64,000 nucleotides of DNA from RGIG3077 sp964490175 (GCA_964490175.1 CAZBAI010000008.1:1-64000), one strand, 5' to 3'. Positions 43,081 to 52,978 are shown, counted from the first letter of the stretch. Made by a program: numbers and translations. Notes: generated by a model from the letters alone, not told the origin.

Positions 43081-44742
43081 TCAATCCGTATATTTTTCAA
43101 GCTCACGCCTTGCGTTTTCAAGCATAAGCTCGCTCGGGTTCTCGCCACCCATAATCCTTGCGATTTCTTCGGCTCTTTCCTCAAAGGCAAGCGATTTTAC
43201 CGTGGTTTGCGTTCTGCCGTCGATAAGAGATTTTTCGATAAGTATATGTTCATTTGCCATCACCGCAATCTGTGCCAGGTGCGTAACGCAAATCACTTGG
43301 CGCAGGCGTGATATTTCTTTAAGCTTAATTCCGATTTTTTGCGCAGCCTTTCCGCTTACGCCGGCATCGACTTCATCAAAAATCAAGGTGGGAATGCTGT
43401 CTTTATCGGCGATAACATTCTTCAACGCAAGCATTATTCTCGAAAGCTCGCCGCCGGAGGCGATTTTTGCAATCGGCTTGGGCTTTTCGCCGATATTGGC
43501 ACTGATTAAAAGCTCGAAAGCGTCCATGCCGTTTAATGTCAGCTTGCCTTTTTCAAAATGCGGCACGATTTTTACGCCCGGCATATTCAGAAATTCAAGC
43601 TCTAAAGCAACGGCGTTGCAAAAATCATTTGCGATTTTTGCCCTAAAAGCGGAAAGCTCTTTTGCTTTTTGGGTAGTCTGCTCCAAAAGCCGGCTGCGCT
43701 CATCGCTTAGCTTTTGAATTTCTTTGTCGCTCGATTCAAGCGATTCTCGCTCCGATACATAGCCGTCATATGTCGCAACAAGCTCGTCGATTTCCATATT
43801 ATAAAGCTTTTTGATTCGTTCAAGTTCCTCAAATCGGCTAACCACATAGTCAATATTTTCTTCATCAAGCATAACATTGTCCGAAAGAGTTACCAACGTC
43901 TGCGATATATCCTGCAATTCAAGCCGTGCCTGCGAAAGCCTTGCAATCAATTCGCCGAGCGCCGCATACGAATCGGAAATATCATCAAGAGCCGATTCAG
44001 CCGCATATACGTTTGAAACGGCGCATCCGTCATCATCATTCAAAAGCACGCTTGCCGTTTTCAGCGCCGAATTTATCGCCTCTGCATCCTTTGCAAGAGC
44101 ATAGCGTGCGCTAAGCTCGTCATATTCACCCGCTTTTAAATTATATTTTTCAATATCCTCGATTTGTCTGTCCAAAAACGCAATTCTCTGCTGTTTTTGA
44201 CTTTCAATCGATTTCAAATGCTTTAGCTGTTTTGCAACGGCTTGCAGTTCTCTAAACGAAGATTTATAGCTTTCAAGCAGTGAATAATCGCCGTTAAAGC
44301 TCTCGACAATACCGAGATGAAGCGCACTGTCAAGCAACACTTGACTGTCATGCTGACCGTGAATGTTTACAAGCAAATTGCCGATATCACGCAGCAGTGA
44401 AACCGGTGCGGTACGTGAGTTAATGCGTGCAACACTGCCTCCGTCCGCCCTGATTTCTCTCGTTATTACAAGGTCGTTTTCGTCGATGTCAAATCCGGAT
44501 TCGGAAAGAATGCTCTTGACGCTTTCATCAACATCGGTAAAAAGTGCGCTTACAATTGCCTTTTCGCAGCCGCTTCTTACAATATCTTTGGTGATTCGCT
44601 GACCTAAAATCGCATTTATTCCGCCAATGAGAATAGACTTTCCCGCACCGGTTTCACCCGTAAAGACGTTAAAGCCGCTTTTAAAAGAAATGCAGGCTTT
44701 TTTTATGACGGCGAGATTTTCAATATAGATTTCACTAAGCAT
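43081..44742 (-). CDS. recN: DNA repair protein RecN
   Basis: This SMC-like ATPase of about 553 residues has G-E-T-G-A-G-K-S near the start, a Q-H-D-S segment, a long coiled-coil middle and the C-terminal S-G-G-E-L-S-R-I-M-L-A and F-D-E-V-D-A-G-V-S-G. It holds broken DNA ends during recombinational repair. The ATG at 44742 gives the normal M-L-S-E-I-Y start. A TTG at 44757 would add five residues. Confidence 0.96.
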   Translation of the reverse strand: MLSEIYIENLAVIKKACISFKSGFNVFTGETGAGKSILIGGINAILGQRITKDIVRSGCEKAIVSALFTDVDESVKSILSESGFDIDENDLVITREIRADGGSVARINSRTAPVSLLRDIGNLLVNIHGQHDSQVLLDSALHLGIVESFNGDYSLLESYKSSFRELQAVAKQLKHLKSIESQKQQRIAFLDRQIEDIEKYNLKAGEYDELSARYALAKDAEAINSALKTASVLLNDDDGCAVSNVYAAESALDDISDSYAALGELIARLSQARLELQDISQTLVTLSDNVMLDEENIDYVVSRFEELERIKKLYNMEIDELVATYDGYVSERESLESSDKEIQKLSDERSRLLEQTTQKAKELSAFRAKIANDFCNAVALELEFLNMPGVKIVPHFEKGKLTLNGMDAFELLISANIGEKPKPIAKIASGGELSRIMLALKNVIADKDSIPTLIFDEVDAGVSGKAAQKIGIKLKEISRLRQVICVTHLAQIAVMANEHILIEKSLIDGRTQTTVKSLAFEERAEEIARIMGGENPSELMLENARRELEKYTD

Positions 44743-44763
44743 TTTTTGTAATGTCAAAGCTCC

Positions 44764-45231
44764 TTATTGATTTACATTCAAACTTTTGGTGATAAAGATT
44801 CCCTCGGAAAGAAGTCTGCAAAGGCTCAAAGCCGCATTTTCGGTTTTTGCAAGCGCAAAAATGGTGTCATCACCGGCAATTGTGCCGAGAACATCGGGAA
44901 AACCGAAAGAATCAAATGCGGCGCAGGCCGCCTGTGCCATACCTGTGTGACATTTTAATACAACAACATTCATAGCGCTGTCAACGCTTATCACCGAATT
45001 TATGATTATATCCTGAAAAGCCGTTTTTTGCAGTGCACTGTCGGGTGCGGCATATTTATAAGCCCCATTGGATTGAGCCTTTACAAGCCGCATTTCTCTT
45101 ATATCACGTGAAATAGTTGCCTGCGTTGCATCAATACCCTCGTTCTTTAAATGTTCAAGCAAACCCTCTTGTGTATTTACATCATATTTTTGTATAATTT
45201 CCAAAATTTTCGACTGTCTTTTTTTCTTCAT
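44764..45231 (-). CDS. argR: Arginine repressor ArgR
   Basis: This 155-residue protein has an N-terminal winged helix with T-Q-A-T-I-S-R-D-I-R-E-M-R-L-V-K. A hexamerisation domain follows, with G-T-I-A-G-D-D-T-I-F-A for arginine binding. It controls arginine metabolism genes. Its position next to recN is conserved in Firmicutes. The recN ribosome binding site overlaps its stop. Confidence 0.96.
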   Translation of the reverse strand: MKKKRQSKILEIIQKYDVNTQEGLLEHLKNEGIDATQATISRDIREMRLVKAQSNGAYKYAAPDSALQKTAFQDIIINSVISVDSAMNVVVLKCHTGMAQAACAAFDSFGFPDVLGTIAGDDTIFALAKTENAALSLCRLLSEGIFITKSLNVNQ

Positions 45232-45251
45232 GATTTTTGTTGTTCTCCATA

Positions 45252-46124
45252 TTATTTATCATACGCTTTAAGCGGTTTTATCAGCTTTTTATTGATTGAG
45301 TCGAAAAACGAATCGCCCTTGATTTCGGCAAACCTGATTTTTTTATCGCTCATCTGAACGGTAACAAAATCGTTATGCATAAGCAAAATCGGTTTTTTGC
45401 CGTCGCAGCTGATTTCGATTTTGTCATAGCGTGAATAATCGGGAAGAATTTTAATGCACCTGTGCGGTGAAAGAAGCATCGGACGTGAAAACAGCGAATG
45501 CGAGCAAATCGGAATAAACTCAATGCATTCAAGATACGGCTCTATCAAAGGGCCGCCTGCGGAAAGTGCATATGCGGTTGAGCCTGTCGGGGTAGAGAGC
45601 ATTACGCCGTCGGCACGGGTTTGGCTCACCAATGTATCATCTACCCATATTCCGAAATCGCACATATGCGAAGAAGCACGTGAAACAACGACTTCATTCA
45701 GCACGCTGTCGAAGTGTTTAACCGAACCGTTTTGCGCACAAAGCTTAACATCAAGCAGCATATGCTCGTTTACGGCATAATCACCGCCGGCAAGTTTTTC
45801 AAGCAAAAACAGCTCATTTTGCTCAAGTGAAGCCAAAAAACCGAGCCTGCCGGTGTTGATGCCGAGCATAAGCGCCTTTGAATTACCAAGACTTTTGGCA
45901 CAGCGCAGCATTGTTCCGTCACCGCCGGCGGCGATAACAACATCGGCATCATTCAAAAGCTCGTCATATCTGCCGAAAATCGCTTTATCAAGAAAGGCAA
46001 ACGCTTCAATATTGCTGTTATCAAACAAAATTTCAACGCCGCATTTCGATAAAATTTCCGCCGCCTGCTTTATGCACTCATATGCATTATTTTTATGTAA
46101 ATCGTGATAGAATAGCGCTTTCAA
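45252..46124 (-). CDS. nadK: NAD kinase
   Basis: This 290-residue protein has A-G-G-D-G-T-M-L, G-I-N-T-G-R-L-G-F-L and T-P-T-G-S-T-A-Y-A-L-S-A-G-G-P, the NAD kinase motifs. It phosphorylates NAD to NADP. Its start overlaps the tlyA stop by 4 bases. Confidence 0.96.
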   Translation of the reverse strand: MKALFYHDLHKNNAYECIKQAAEILSKCGVEILFDNSNIEAFAFLDKAIFGRYDELLNDADVVIAAGGDGTMLRCAKSLGNSKALMLGINTGRLGFLASLEQNELFLLEKLAGGDYAVNEHMLLDVKLCAQNGSVKHFDSVLNEVVVSRASSHMCDFGIWVDDTLVSQTRADGVMLSTPTGSTAYALSAGGPLIEPYLECIEFIPICSHSLFSRPMLLSPHRCIKILPDYSRYDKIEISCDGKKPILLMHNDFVTVQMSDKKIRFAEIKGDSFFDSINKKLIKPLKAYDK

Positions 46125-46927
46125 TCAAACACCTCCGTTTTCGCCTGCGCAAACGCAAGCTCTGCAATATCTTTATACGGAAAAACAGCCGTATGCGAAA
46201 AACGGCATTTTAAATACATAAGATATTCAATATTCCCGTTTGAGCCTTTTATCGGTGACGGGCAAATATCCACAACATCAAAATCGGCATTATTCGCAAA
46301 CAAAACACACCTTTGCAAAACCTCACAATGCGTTTTTTTGTCCTTAACGACACCGTTTTTGCCGATATTGCTTCTGCCGGCTTCAAACTGCGGTTTTATA
46401 AGCACAACAGCAGACGCATTTTCGGAAAGAATGTGCCGCATATGACCGAGAACAAGCCCTATCGAAATAAACGATACATCGCACGATGCAAAATCAATGC
46501 CGATTTCAAAGCTTTGTTTATTAAGCGAGCGTATATCGGTTTGCTCCATCGATATTACTTTTTTATTGTTTTTCAAAGAGTTTGCCAGCTGATTTTTGCC
46601 CACATCGACCGCATAAACAAGCTTGGCGCCGTTTTGAAGCATACAGTCGGTAAATCCGCCTGTCGATGCGCCGATATCAATGCAGCAACAGCCTTTAAGA
46701 TTGATATCAAACTGCGAAAGCGCCTTTTCGAGCTTATATCCTCCCCTGCCGACATATGCCGGCATATCGCCGACGATTTCGATAAGTGCACTTTCTTCAA
46801 CCATAGCCGAGGGCTTTGCGCATATTTTTCCGTCAACGGCAACAGACTGTGCGCAAATCAGCCTTTTGGCGACATTGCGGCTTTGCGCCATGCCTTTTTC
46901 AAAAAGCAGAACATCAAGTCGTTTCAT
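46121..46927 (-). CDS. tlyA: TlyA family rRNA 2'-O-methyltransferase
   Basis: This protein of about 268 residues has an N-terminal S4 RNA-binding domain (R-L-D-V-L-L-F-E-K-G) and an FtsJ-type methyltransferase with D-I-G-A-S-T-G-G-F-T-D and I-K-P-Q-F-E-A-G. Relatives methylate cytidines in 16S and 23S rRNA. The ATG at 46927 lies inside the end of dxs (14-base overlap); an earlier ATG would extend far into dxs. Confidence 0.93.
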   Translation of the reverse strand: MKRLDVLLFEKGMAQSRNVAKRLICAQSVAVDGKICAKPSAMVEESALIEIVGDMPAYVGRGGYKLEKALSQFDINLKGCCCIDIGASTGGFTDCMLQNGAKLVYAVDVGKNQLANSLKNNKKVISMEQTDIRSLNKQSFEIGIDFASCDVSFISIGLVLGHMRHILSENASAVVLIKPQFEAGRSNIGKNGVVKDKKTHCEVLQRCVLFANNADFDVVDICPSPIKGSNGNIEYLMYLKCRFSHTAVFPYKDIAELAFAQAKTEVFD

Positions 46928-48827
46928 TTGATACACCGTCAAAATTTTCGATAATAGTTTTTGCCATTTTTTCGGCAGAAAGCCCGAACCTGTCAAGAAT
47001 GGCGTCGGTGCTTGCCTGCTTTACAAAACCGTTTATGGCGTGTATTTCGTATTTTCCTCTAAAGCCTTTTTTTTGAAGTGCCAAGCCGAAATGCTCGGCA
47101 ATTGAACCGTTTTCAATCCCCTCTTCAAAGAAAACCACACGCCGATAGCAAAGTGCGGCATCAACGGCTGCATTATCTATCGGAAAAATCTGCGTCATCT
47201 TCAAAGCGGCGCATTCATATCCTTTTGCAGCGGCGATTTTCACCGCATCGAGCATTCTTCCGGCAACTCTTCCATAACTGACCGCAAGCACTTTTTTATC
47301 AGCCGAATGAATAATACGGTAATCGGCGCAGGCATATTGCGGATCGCAAATAGGCTCTTCACTGCCTCTGGGATAGCGCACGGCGCACAAACCGCTGTCG
47401 GTAAAAAGTGCGGCGCTAAGGCACATTTTCAGCTCACTGTAACAATACGGCGAATATATTTTAACACCGGGCAATGTGGTCAGCATAGGTACATCGAACA
47501 CACCCTGATGCGTTTCACCGTCGTCGCCGACAATGCCTGCACGGTCAATTCCGAGAACAAGGTGCACGCCGCTGAGTGCGGCATCATGCAGCAATTGGTC
47601 ATACGCACGCTGCAAAAACGTTGAATATACAGCAAAAACAGGGGTGAACCCCGACTTTGCAAGCGCACACGAAAACGTCACGGCGTGTTGCTCGGCAATG
47701 CCGACATCATAAAACCTTTTAGGGATTTTTTTTGCAAAATATTGCAAACCCGTGCCGTATTTCATGGCGGCGGTCACTGCGCATATTTTGTCGTCAAACT
47801 CGGCGATTCGTGCAAGCTCGCTTCCGAAACAGGTTGAAAAACTATCACCCGTTGATATTTCGGGGTTGCCGCTTTCAATATCGAAATGAGAAATGCCGTG
47901 AAACTCACCCGGATTATCCTCGGCAGGGCGATAGCCTTTTCCCTTAACCGTGTTTACCTGAACAACAACAGGTCTATGATATGTTTTTGCGGCATAAAGC
48001 GCATCTTCGATATCGGTAATATCATGTCCGTTCACCGGCCCGAGATATATAAAACCAAGCTCATCGAAAATAGTCGGCTTGATAACAACACGCTTGATTG
48101 CCGCCTTTGAAGAACGAATCGCCTTGGAAAGCGGCTGACCGACGGCTTCGGGCATTTTGTTAAGTCGGCGTTCAACTGCGAATTTTGTTTTAACATAGTC
48201 ATTTGAAGAGCGCAAAGAGGAAAAATATTTTGCAAGCGAACCGACGTTTTTCGATATCGACATATTGTTGTGATTTAAAACAACAATGACATTATCCATT
48301 GTTTTGCCGGCATTGTTGAGTGCCTCGTAGACCATTCCGCCCGTAAAAGCACCGTCGCCGATTATGGCGACCGCATAGTTTTCGTTGTTGTTTTCAAGGC
48401 GCATTGCCTCTGCAAAGCCGCAGGCAAGTGAAACCGACGTACTGCTGTGACCGCTGACAAAGCAATCATGCTCTGATTCTTCGGGCTTGGGAAATCCCGA
48501 AATGCCGTTTTCAAGCCGAAGCGTCGAAAACTCGGCATATCTCCCCGTCAACAGCTTGTGAGTATACGATTGATGCCCCACATCCCAAATAAGCTTGTCT
48601 TTCGGCGAATCAAAAACCCTGTGCAGCGCAAGCGTCAGCTCGACAACACCGAGATTTGAAGCAAGATGTCCGCCGTTTTTGGAAACCGTAGATATAAGCA
48701 CACTGCGAATCTCTCTGCAAAGCGCCTCACATTGGGTCAAATTCAGCGTTTTCAGCTTTGAAACATCATCAATATCACGCAAATATATTCTATTTTTCTT
48801 TTCCGTATTTTTTTCGTCCTTTGACAT
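46914..48827 (-). CDS. dxs: 1-deoxy-D-xylulose-5-phosphate synthase
   Basis: This protein of about 637 residues is a full-length DXS: G-H-Q-S-Y-T-H-K, thiamine-diphosphate motif G-D-G-A-F-T-G-G...N-N, the G-I-A-E-Q-H-A segment and D-R-A-G-I-V-G-D-D-G. It condenses pyruvate and glyceraldehyde-3-phosphate to start the MEP isoprenoid pathway. It directly follows ispA. The start is ATG 48827; TTG 48833 is also possible. Confidence 0.97.
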   Translation of the reverse strand: MSKDEKNTEKKNRIYLRDIDDVSKLKTLNLTQCEALCREIRSVLISTVSKNGGHLASNLGVVELTLALHRVFDSPKDKLIWDVGHQSYTHKLLTGRYAEFSTLRLENGISGFPKPEESEHDCFVSGHSSTSVSLACGFAEAMRLENNNENYAVAIIGDGAFTGGMVYEALNNAGKTMDNVIVVLNHNNMSISKNVGSLAKYFSSLRSSNDYVKTKFAVERRLNKMPEAVGQPLSKAIRSSKAAIKRVVIKPTIFDELGFIYLGPVNGHDITDIEDALYAAKTYHRPVVVQVNTVKGKGYRPAEDNPGEFHGISHFDIESGNPEISTGDSFSTCFGSELARIAEFDDKICAVTAAMKYGTGLQYFAKKIPKRFYDVGIAEQHAVTFSCALAKSGFTPVFAVYSTFLQRAYDQLLHDAALSGVHLVLGIDRAGIVGDDGETHQGVFDVPMLTTLPGVKIYSPYCYSELKMCLSAALFTDSGLCAVRYPRGSEEPICDPQYACADYRIIHSADKKVLAVSYGRVAGRMLDAVKIAAAKGYECAALKMTQIFPIDNAAVDAALCYRRVVFFEEGIENGSIAEHFGLALQKKGFRGKYEIHAINGFVKQASTDAILDRFGLSAEKMAKTIIENFDGVSNETT

Positions 48828-48840
48828 TATCAAAATTATC

Positions 48841-49725
48841 CTAACTGTTTCTTTCGAGAAGATATTCTGTAAGCTGCTTTAAAAAATCGCAGTTTTCAAA
48901 ATCATCAAGCACGGCAATTGCGTTTTTTGTAAGCTCTGTTGCCTTTTTTCGTGCATTTTCGATGCCAAAAAAGCTTGCATATGTTGTTTTTTCGGATTCT
49001 GCGTCGCTGCCCGGAAGTTTGCCGAGCGTTTTTTCATCACCGACAACGTCCAATATATCATCTATTATCTGAAATGCAAGTCCGAGATATTCGGCATATT
49101 CTTCAAGCATTTTAATTTGTTTTTCGTTTGCATTTGCACAAATAGCGCCCATTTTACAGCTTGCTTTCAAAAGTGCGCAGGTTTTTTTTGAATAAAGCTC
49201 TAACAGTATTTCCTCGGAAATAGGCTTGCCCTCGTTTTCAACATCAATAATTTGACCTGCAATCATATCCATAACTTCGCTTGCAAGCACAAACATAAGC
49301 TTTGATTTGCAATCATCGCTTAATTTTTCATCATCTGCAATAATAATATACGGCAATGTCGCAAGCGCATCACCGGCAAGAATAGCCGTAGCTTCGTCAA
49401 ACGCCTTGTGGCACGAAGGTTTTCCTCGGCGCAGATCGTCATCGTCCATTGCCGGCAAATCATCATGTATCAGCGAAAATGTGTGAATCATCTCAATAGC
49501 GCAGGCAGCAGATTTTGCCGTTTCGCAGTTGCCGCAAAGCATTTTGCAAATTTCAAGCGTCAGTATAGGTCTTATGCGCTTTCCGCCGGCTTCAAGCGAA
49601 TAAAGCATCGCTTTGGGCAGCGCATCGGCGGTTTTATAATCGCAATAGCGCATGACATATTCGTCAAGACTTTTTTCTATATATGGGCAATATTGCCCCA
49701 AACGTTCATTCAACAAAGCTTGCAT
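48841..49725 (-). CDS. ispA: Farnesyl/geranylgeranyl diphosphate synthase
   Basis: This 294-residue trans-prenyl synthase has the first Asp-rich motif D-D-L-P-A-M-D-D-D-D-L-R-R-G-K-P and the second Q-I-I-D-D-I-L-D. It extends isoprenoid chains from IPP and DMAPP. It sits between xseB and dxs, a conserved arrangement. Confidence 0.95.
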   Translation of the reverse strand: MQALLNERLGQYCPYIEKSLDEYVMRYCDYKTADALPKAMLYSLEAGGKRIRPILTLEICKMLCGNCETAKSAACAIEMIHTFSLIHDDLPAMDDDDLRRGKPSCHKAFDEATAILAGDALATLPYIIIADDEKLSDDCKSKLMFVLASEVMDMIAGQIIDVENEGKPISEEILLELYSKKTCALLKASCKMGAICANANEKQIKMLEEYAEYLGLAFQIIDDILDVVGDEKTLGKLPGSDAESEKTTYASFFGIENARKKATELTKNAIAVLDDFENCDFLKQLTEYLLERNS

Positions 49726-49756
49726 AGTGTATTTTTCCTTTCAAGCATATCAGCCG

Positions 49757-49951
49757 TTAATCCTCATCGGAAACGGTCTTTGCATCGCATATTTTCAAAT
49801 TTGCCTCATCAAGCGCTTTACGGCACTGTGCGCTTAATTTTACGCCCTTTGCATAAAGCTCAACTGATTCGTCAAGCGACATTTCCGAACTTTCGAGCTT
49901 TTTTACAATATCCTCAAGCTCTTTAAGATTTTTTTCAAACCCGTTTTCCAC
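49757..49951 (-). CDS. xseB: Exodeoxyribonuclease VII small subunit
   Basis: This helical protein of about 64 residues has the family pattern F-E-x-x-L-x-E-L-E-x-I-V-x-x-L-E-x-x-E-x-S-L-D-E-S-x-x-L-Y-x-x-G. It binds XseA. The start is probably GTG, with AAGGGG 7 bases upstream; TTG at 49957 is the next option. Confidence 0.95.
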   Translation of the reverse strand: MENGFEKNLKELEDIVKKLESSEMSLDESVELYAKGVKLSAQCRKALDEANLKICDAKTVSDED

Positions 49952-49999
49952 AAACAAACCCCTTTCATAAAAAATTACATATATTTTATTGTATCATAT

Positions 50000-51190
50000 T
50001 TATTCGCACAAATCAACAATTGCGGATATTGAGCCTTTAAAAAGCTTTACGTTGATTCTGCTTCCGATATGCACATCCGAAGCAGAGCTGATAATTTTTC
50101 CGTTTTCATCGCAAACAACGGCAAATCCTCTTGTAAGCACCTGCATGGGATTGAGGTTTTCCAAAAGGCAAAGCGCTTTTGCATATGAATTTTCGCAGAT
50201 ATCAAGCCTGCGGCGCATAGCCTCTTTCAAGCGAATATCAATCAGCTCCAAGGACTTTTCTCCCCTTTGCAGGCGTGATTGAACGCTGTATGCGGCAAGT
50301 GTGCTTTCAAGCTGTGTAAGTTTATCGTTATATGCGGTAATTCGGCGCAAAATCGCAGTTTCAAGAGCAGATGTGAGCATATAAACGCCATCGCCGAGCG
50401 CTTCCTTATCGGGCGCTGCAAGCTCAGCGGCGGCAGATGGTGTCGGAGCACGCAAATCTGCGGCAAAATCGCATAGAGTAAAATCGGTTTCGTGCCCGAT
50501 TGCGGAAATTACCGGCATTTTGCAATCGGCAACCACTTTGACAAGCGTTTCATCATTAAAGCAATTCAAATCCTCAAACGAGCCGCCGCCCCTTGCGATA
50601 ATCAAAAGATCACATTGAATTTCATGCGCCGTTTCAATAGCCTTGCAAACCGATTTCGGGGCGCTTTGCCCCTGCACGGCGGCAGGTATCACCACAAGTT
50701 CGCCAAGCGGATATCGTCGTGAAAGAATGTTGATAACATCTTGCAGCGCCGCCCCCTGCTTTGAAGCGATAACACCGATTTTTTGGGGAAATTCCGGCAA
50801 TTTTCTTTTACGCTCTTCATCAAAAAGCCCCTGCTGTGAAAGCTTTGTGCGAAGCTTTTCAAACATGGCAAGCAAGTCGCCGTTACCCTCGCTTTCGATA
50901 TCCGTAACATAAAGCTGAAAAGCGCCGTCACGCTCATAAAGTGCGGCATTTGCGCTGACAACAACAGACATACCGTTTTCGATATTAACTTTGAGATTAT
51001 ACGCATAGCTGTTGAACATAACGGCCCGAACGCTCGCATTTGCGTCTTTTAGCGTAAAATAGCAATGTCCCGAATTTGCGTTTCTGACAAAATTCGATAT
51101 TTCGCCCCTGACCTTTATATTCTGTATATTGCTGTCCTCTTTTAAGACAAACGAAACATATTTATTGAGCTGTGAAACGGAAACAGTCAT
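50000..51190 (-). CDS. xseA: Exodeoxyribonuclease VII large subunit
   Basis: This 396-residue protein has an OB-fold N-terminus (V-R-G-E-I-S-N-F). The catalytic core has I-G-V-I-A-S-K-Q-G-A-A, I-A-R-G-G-G-S-F-E-D-L-N and S-A-I-G-H-E-T-D. It trims single-stranded DNA in repair. It overlaps the tsaD-like gene at ATGA. Confidence 0.96.
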   Translation of the reverse strand: MTVSVSQLNKYVSFVLKEDSNIQNIKVRGEISNFVRNANSGHCYFTLKDANASVRAVMFNSYAYNLKVNIENGMSVVVSANAALYERDGAFQLYVTDIESEGNGDLLAMFEKLRTKLSQQGLFDEERKRKLPEFPQKIGVIASKQGAALQDVINILSRRYPLGELVVIPAAVQGQSAPKSVCKAIETAHEIQCDLLIIARGGGSFEDLNCFNDETLVKVVADCKMPVISAIGHETDFTLCDFAADLRAPTPSAAAELAAPDKEALGDGVYMLTSALETAILRRITAYNDKLTQLESTLAAYSVQSRLQRGEKSLELIDIRLKEAMRRRLDICENSYAKALCLLENLNPMQVLTRGFAVVCDENGKIISSASDVHIGSRINVKLFKGSISAIVDLCE

Positions 51191-52143
51191 ATTTCACCTT
51201 TCTGTATATTGCGTTCTGTATGCTTTATATAAGCAAAAATTGCACAGCCAAGCGCATTATCGCATGAAAATTCGGGCTTTGCAAAATACGAATCGGCTAT
51301 ATCCGATTTGATTTTTTCAGCAATAATGCTGTTTGACATAACGCCGCCGGCAAAAACTATCGGATAAAGCTTTTGTGCCAATGCGTTTTGGGCGGTTTTT
51401 AAAATCGAATTTGCGATAATATCAAGGCAAAAGCGTGCAACGCAAGCTTTGCTTTCACCGTTTTGCAACATTGCCATACATTTGTTTTCAACGCCGGAAA
51501 GTGAGCACTGCGTTCCTTTCACGCTGACCTTGGGGTTGTAGCTCAAATCGCATTCAAGCGCCGTTTTTTCAAGCAATGCTCCTGCTGGGAATCCAAATCC
51601 CATAGCAACCCCGATTCTATCCACCGCCTGACCTGCGTTGAGGTCGGCGCTTCCGCCGATTCGTTCGATATTTACGACATTTTCGCTATCCGGCGTGCAC
51701 AAAAGCAAATCGGTTGTGCCGCCGCTTATGTGATAAGCATAAAACGGTTTATTTAAAAGTTGCAGTGCCTGCGCCGAATACAAAGCCGCAAGAATGTGCC
51801 CTGTTTGATGGCTTGTTTCGTAAACGGGGATATTCGACGCAAGCGACGCCGAATATGCGGCTGATTTTCCGCACAAAAAACACGGCATATACGAATCGGC
51901 ATTGTTTCTCGGCTTGGTCGAAACGCCGATTGCGCAAAATCCGCTTTTTGATACGCCGAAAAGCCCCCTTAAAACTTCAGGGAGCTGTTTTGTGTGGTGA
52001 AAAACCGCATCGCTTTGGCGCAAGCCCAATTCGCCGCTTTTAACCGGCAAAAGTTTTTTTGACTGATAAGCTTTGCCGTTTGATGAAAAAACTGCGGCAG
52101 AGGTCGTATAATTGCTTGTGTCTATTCCGAGAAAATCAGCCAT
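51187..52143 (-). CDS. TsaD-like (Kae1/glycoprotease fold) protein
   Basis: This ASKHA-fold protein of about 318 residues has G-I-D-T-S-N-Y-T-T at its start, the metal-site H-Q-T-G-H (112-116), I-S-G-G-T-T-D and A-G-G-V-M-S-N. The true TsaD is usually longer and has its own context. This shorter form, next to nusB and xseA, is a paralogue seen in clostridia. Whether it acts in t6A synthesis is unclear. The ATG at 52143 lies inside the end of nusB. Confidence 0.75.
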   Translation of the reverse strand: MADFLGIDTSNYTTSAAVFSSNGKAYQSKKLLPVKSGELGLRQSDAVFHHTKQLPEVLRGLFGVSKSGFCAIGVSTKPRNNADSYMPCFLCGKSAAYSASLASNIPVYETSHQTGHILAALYSAQALQLLNKPFYAYHISGGTTDLLLCTPDSENVVNIERIGGSADLNAGQAVDRIGVAMGFGFPAGALLEKTALECDLSYNPKVSVKGTQCSLSGVENKCMAMLQNGESKACVARFCLDIIANSILKTAQNALAQKLYPIVFAGGVMSNSIIAEKIKSDIADSYFAKPEFSCDNALGCAIFAYIKHTERNIQKGEI

Positions 52144-52561
52144 TGTCCTGCGCTGTGCCGTTCTCTTTGGCATATGCGCCGAGAACGCCGTTAATAAAAT
52201 TTACATCATTTTGATATGTATAATTCTGTGCAAGCAAAACCGCCTCGCTGATTGCGGCGTTCAGCGGGGTTTTATCATCATATAAAATTTCATAAAAAGC
52301 AATTCTCAAAATTGCAAGCGAAAGCTTGGGAATGCGTGATATAACTCTTTTCGGCGAATATTTTGAAATAATCCCGTCAATGCGCTCGGCGTGCTCAAAC
52401 GCACCCTGAGCCAATTCCTTTACATCGTCGTTTAATGTGATTTCGTCGATTTCATCACAAATCGAATAGAGTTCCTCAAACGAATCATCACGCAAAAGCT
52501 TTTCAAAAACAAGTTTAAAAGCGCTGTCTCTTATTTCACGTCTTGTCATTTTTGTCACCAT
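52136..52561 (-). CDS. nusB: Transcription antitermination protein NusB
   Basis: This 141-residue helical protein starts T-R-R-E-I-R-D-S-A-F-K and ends with I-P-K-L-S-L-A-I-L-R-I-A-F-Y-E-I and the V-N-F-I-N-G-V-L-G motif of NusB. It works with NusE on rRNA operons. CGGAG lies about 9 bases before the ATG. Confidence 0.95.
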   Translation of the reverse strand: MVTKMTRREIRDSAFKLVFEKLLRDDSFEELYSICDEIDEITLNDDVKELAQGAFEHAERIDGIISKYSPKRVISRIPKLSLAILRIAFYEILYDDKTPLNAAISEAVLLAQNYTYQNDVNFINGVLGAYAKENGTAQDNG

Positions 52562-52584
52562 ATGGATGCACTCCGAGTTAAGTT

Positions 52585-52932
52585 TTATTCATCAAAGGAA
52601 ACGGCGGAAACAATAACGTTCACTCTCGAAACGGTGATACCTGTCATTCCCTGAACGCTTTCCTTTACATTATGCTGCAATTCCTCGCAGACCTTGGCGA
52701 TTTTGCAGCCGTTTTTCACAACAATTCCGATAGAAATTTCAACAACATCGCCCATGGGAGCAATAATGATGTTGCCCTGCTTGGGCTTGATGAATACGTT
52801 TTTCAGGCTCGACTTTGCGGGAGCAAGCTCTTCAACGCCGTCGATTTCAAGCGCAGCGGAAGCGGCAATCGTAGCAATAACCTCCTCGGAGATTTTCAAA
52901 GAACCTTTTTTAGAGCTTTTTTGTTTGTCCAT
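52585..52932 (-). CDS. Asp23/Gls24 family envelope stress protein
   Basis: This 115-residue protein has the Asp23 pattern: G-S-L-K-I-S-E-E-V-I-A-T-I-A-A, A-L-E-I-D-G-V-E, V-E-I-S-I-G-I-V-V-K-N-G and a final V-Q-G-M-T-G-I-T-V-S-R-V-N-V. Upstream of nusB in many Firmicutes (YqhY type), it is linked to fatty-acid or envelope homeostasis. The leader carries a long hairpin. Confidence 0.92.
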   Translation of the reverse strand: MDKQKSSKKGSLKISEEVIATIAASAALEIDGVEELAPAKSSLKNVFIKPKQGNIIIAPMGDVVEISIGIVVKNGCKIAKVCEELQHNVKESVQGMTGITVSRVNVIVSAVSFDE

Positions 52933-52978
52933 TTGTCTAAAACCTTCCTTTCAAAGGTGAGTAAAATACTGTTTTAGC

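Noticed and set aside
43043..43717. A 224-codon plus-strand frame opposite recN
   Set aside because: It begins in the rplL terminator and is antisense to the conserved RecN C-terminal motifs. Its serine-rich composition is typical of an antisense shadow.
46313..46954. A 213-codon plus-strand frame opposite tlyA
   Set aside because: It is fully antisense to the conserved S4 and FtsJ domains and has no family features.
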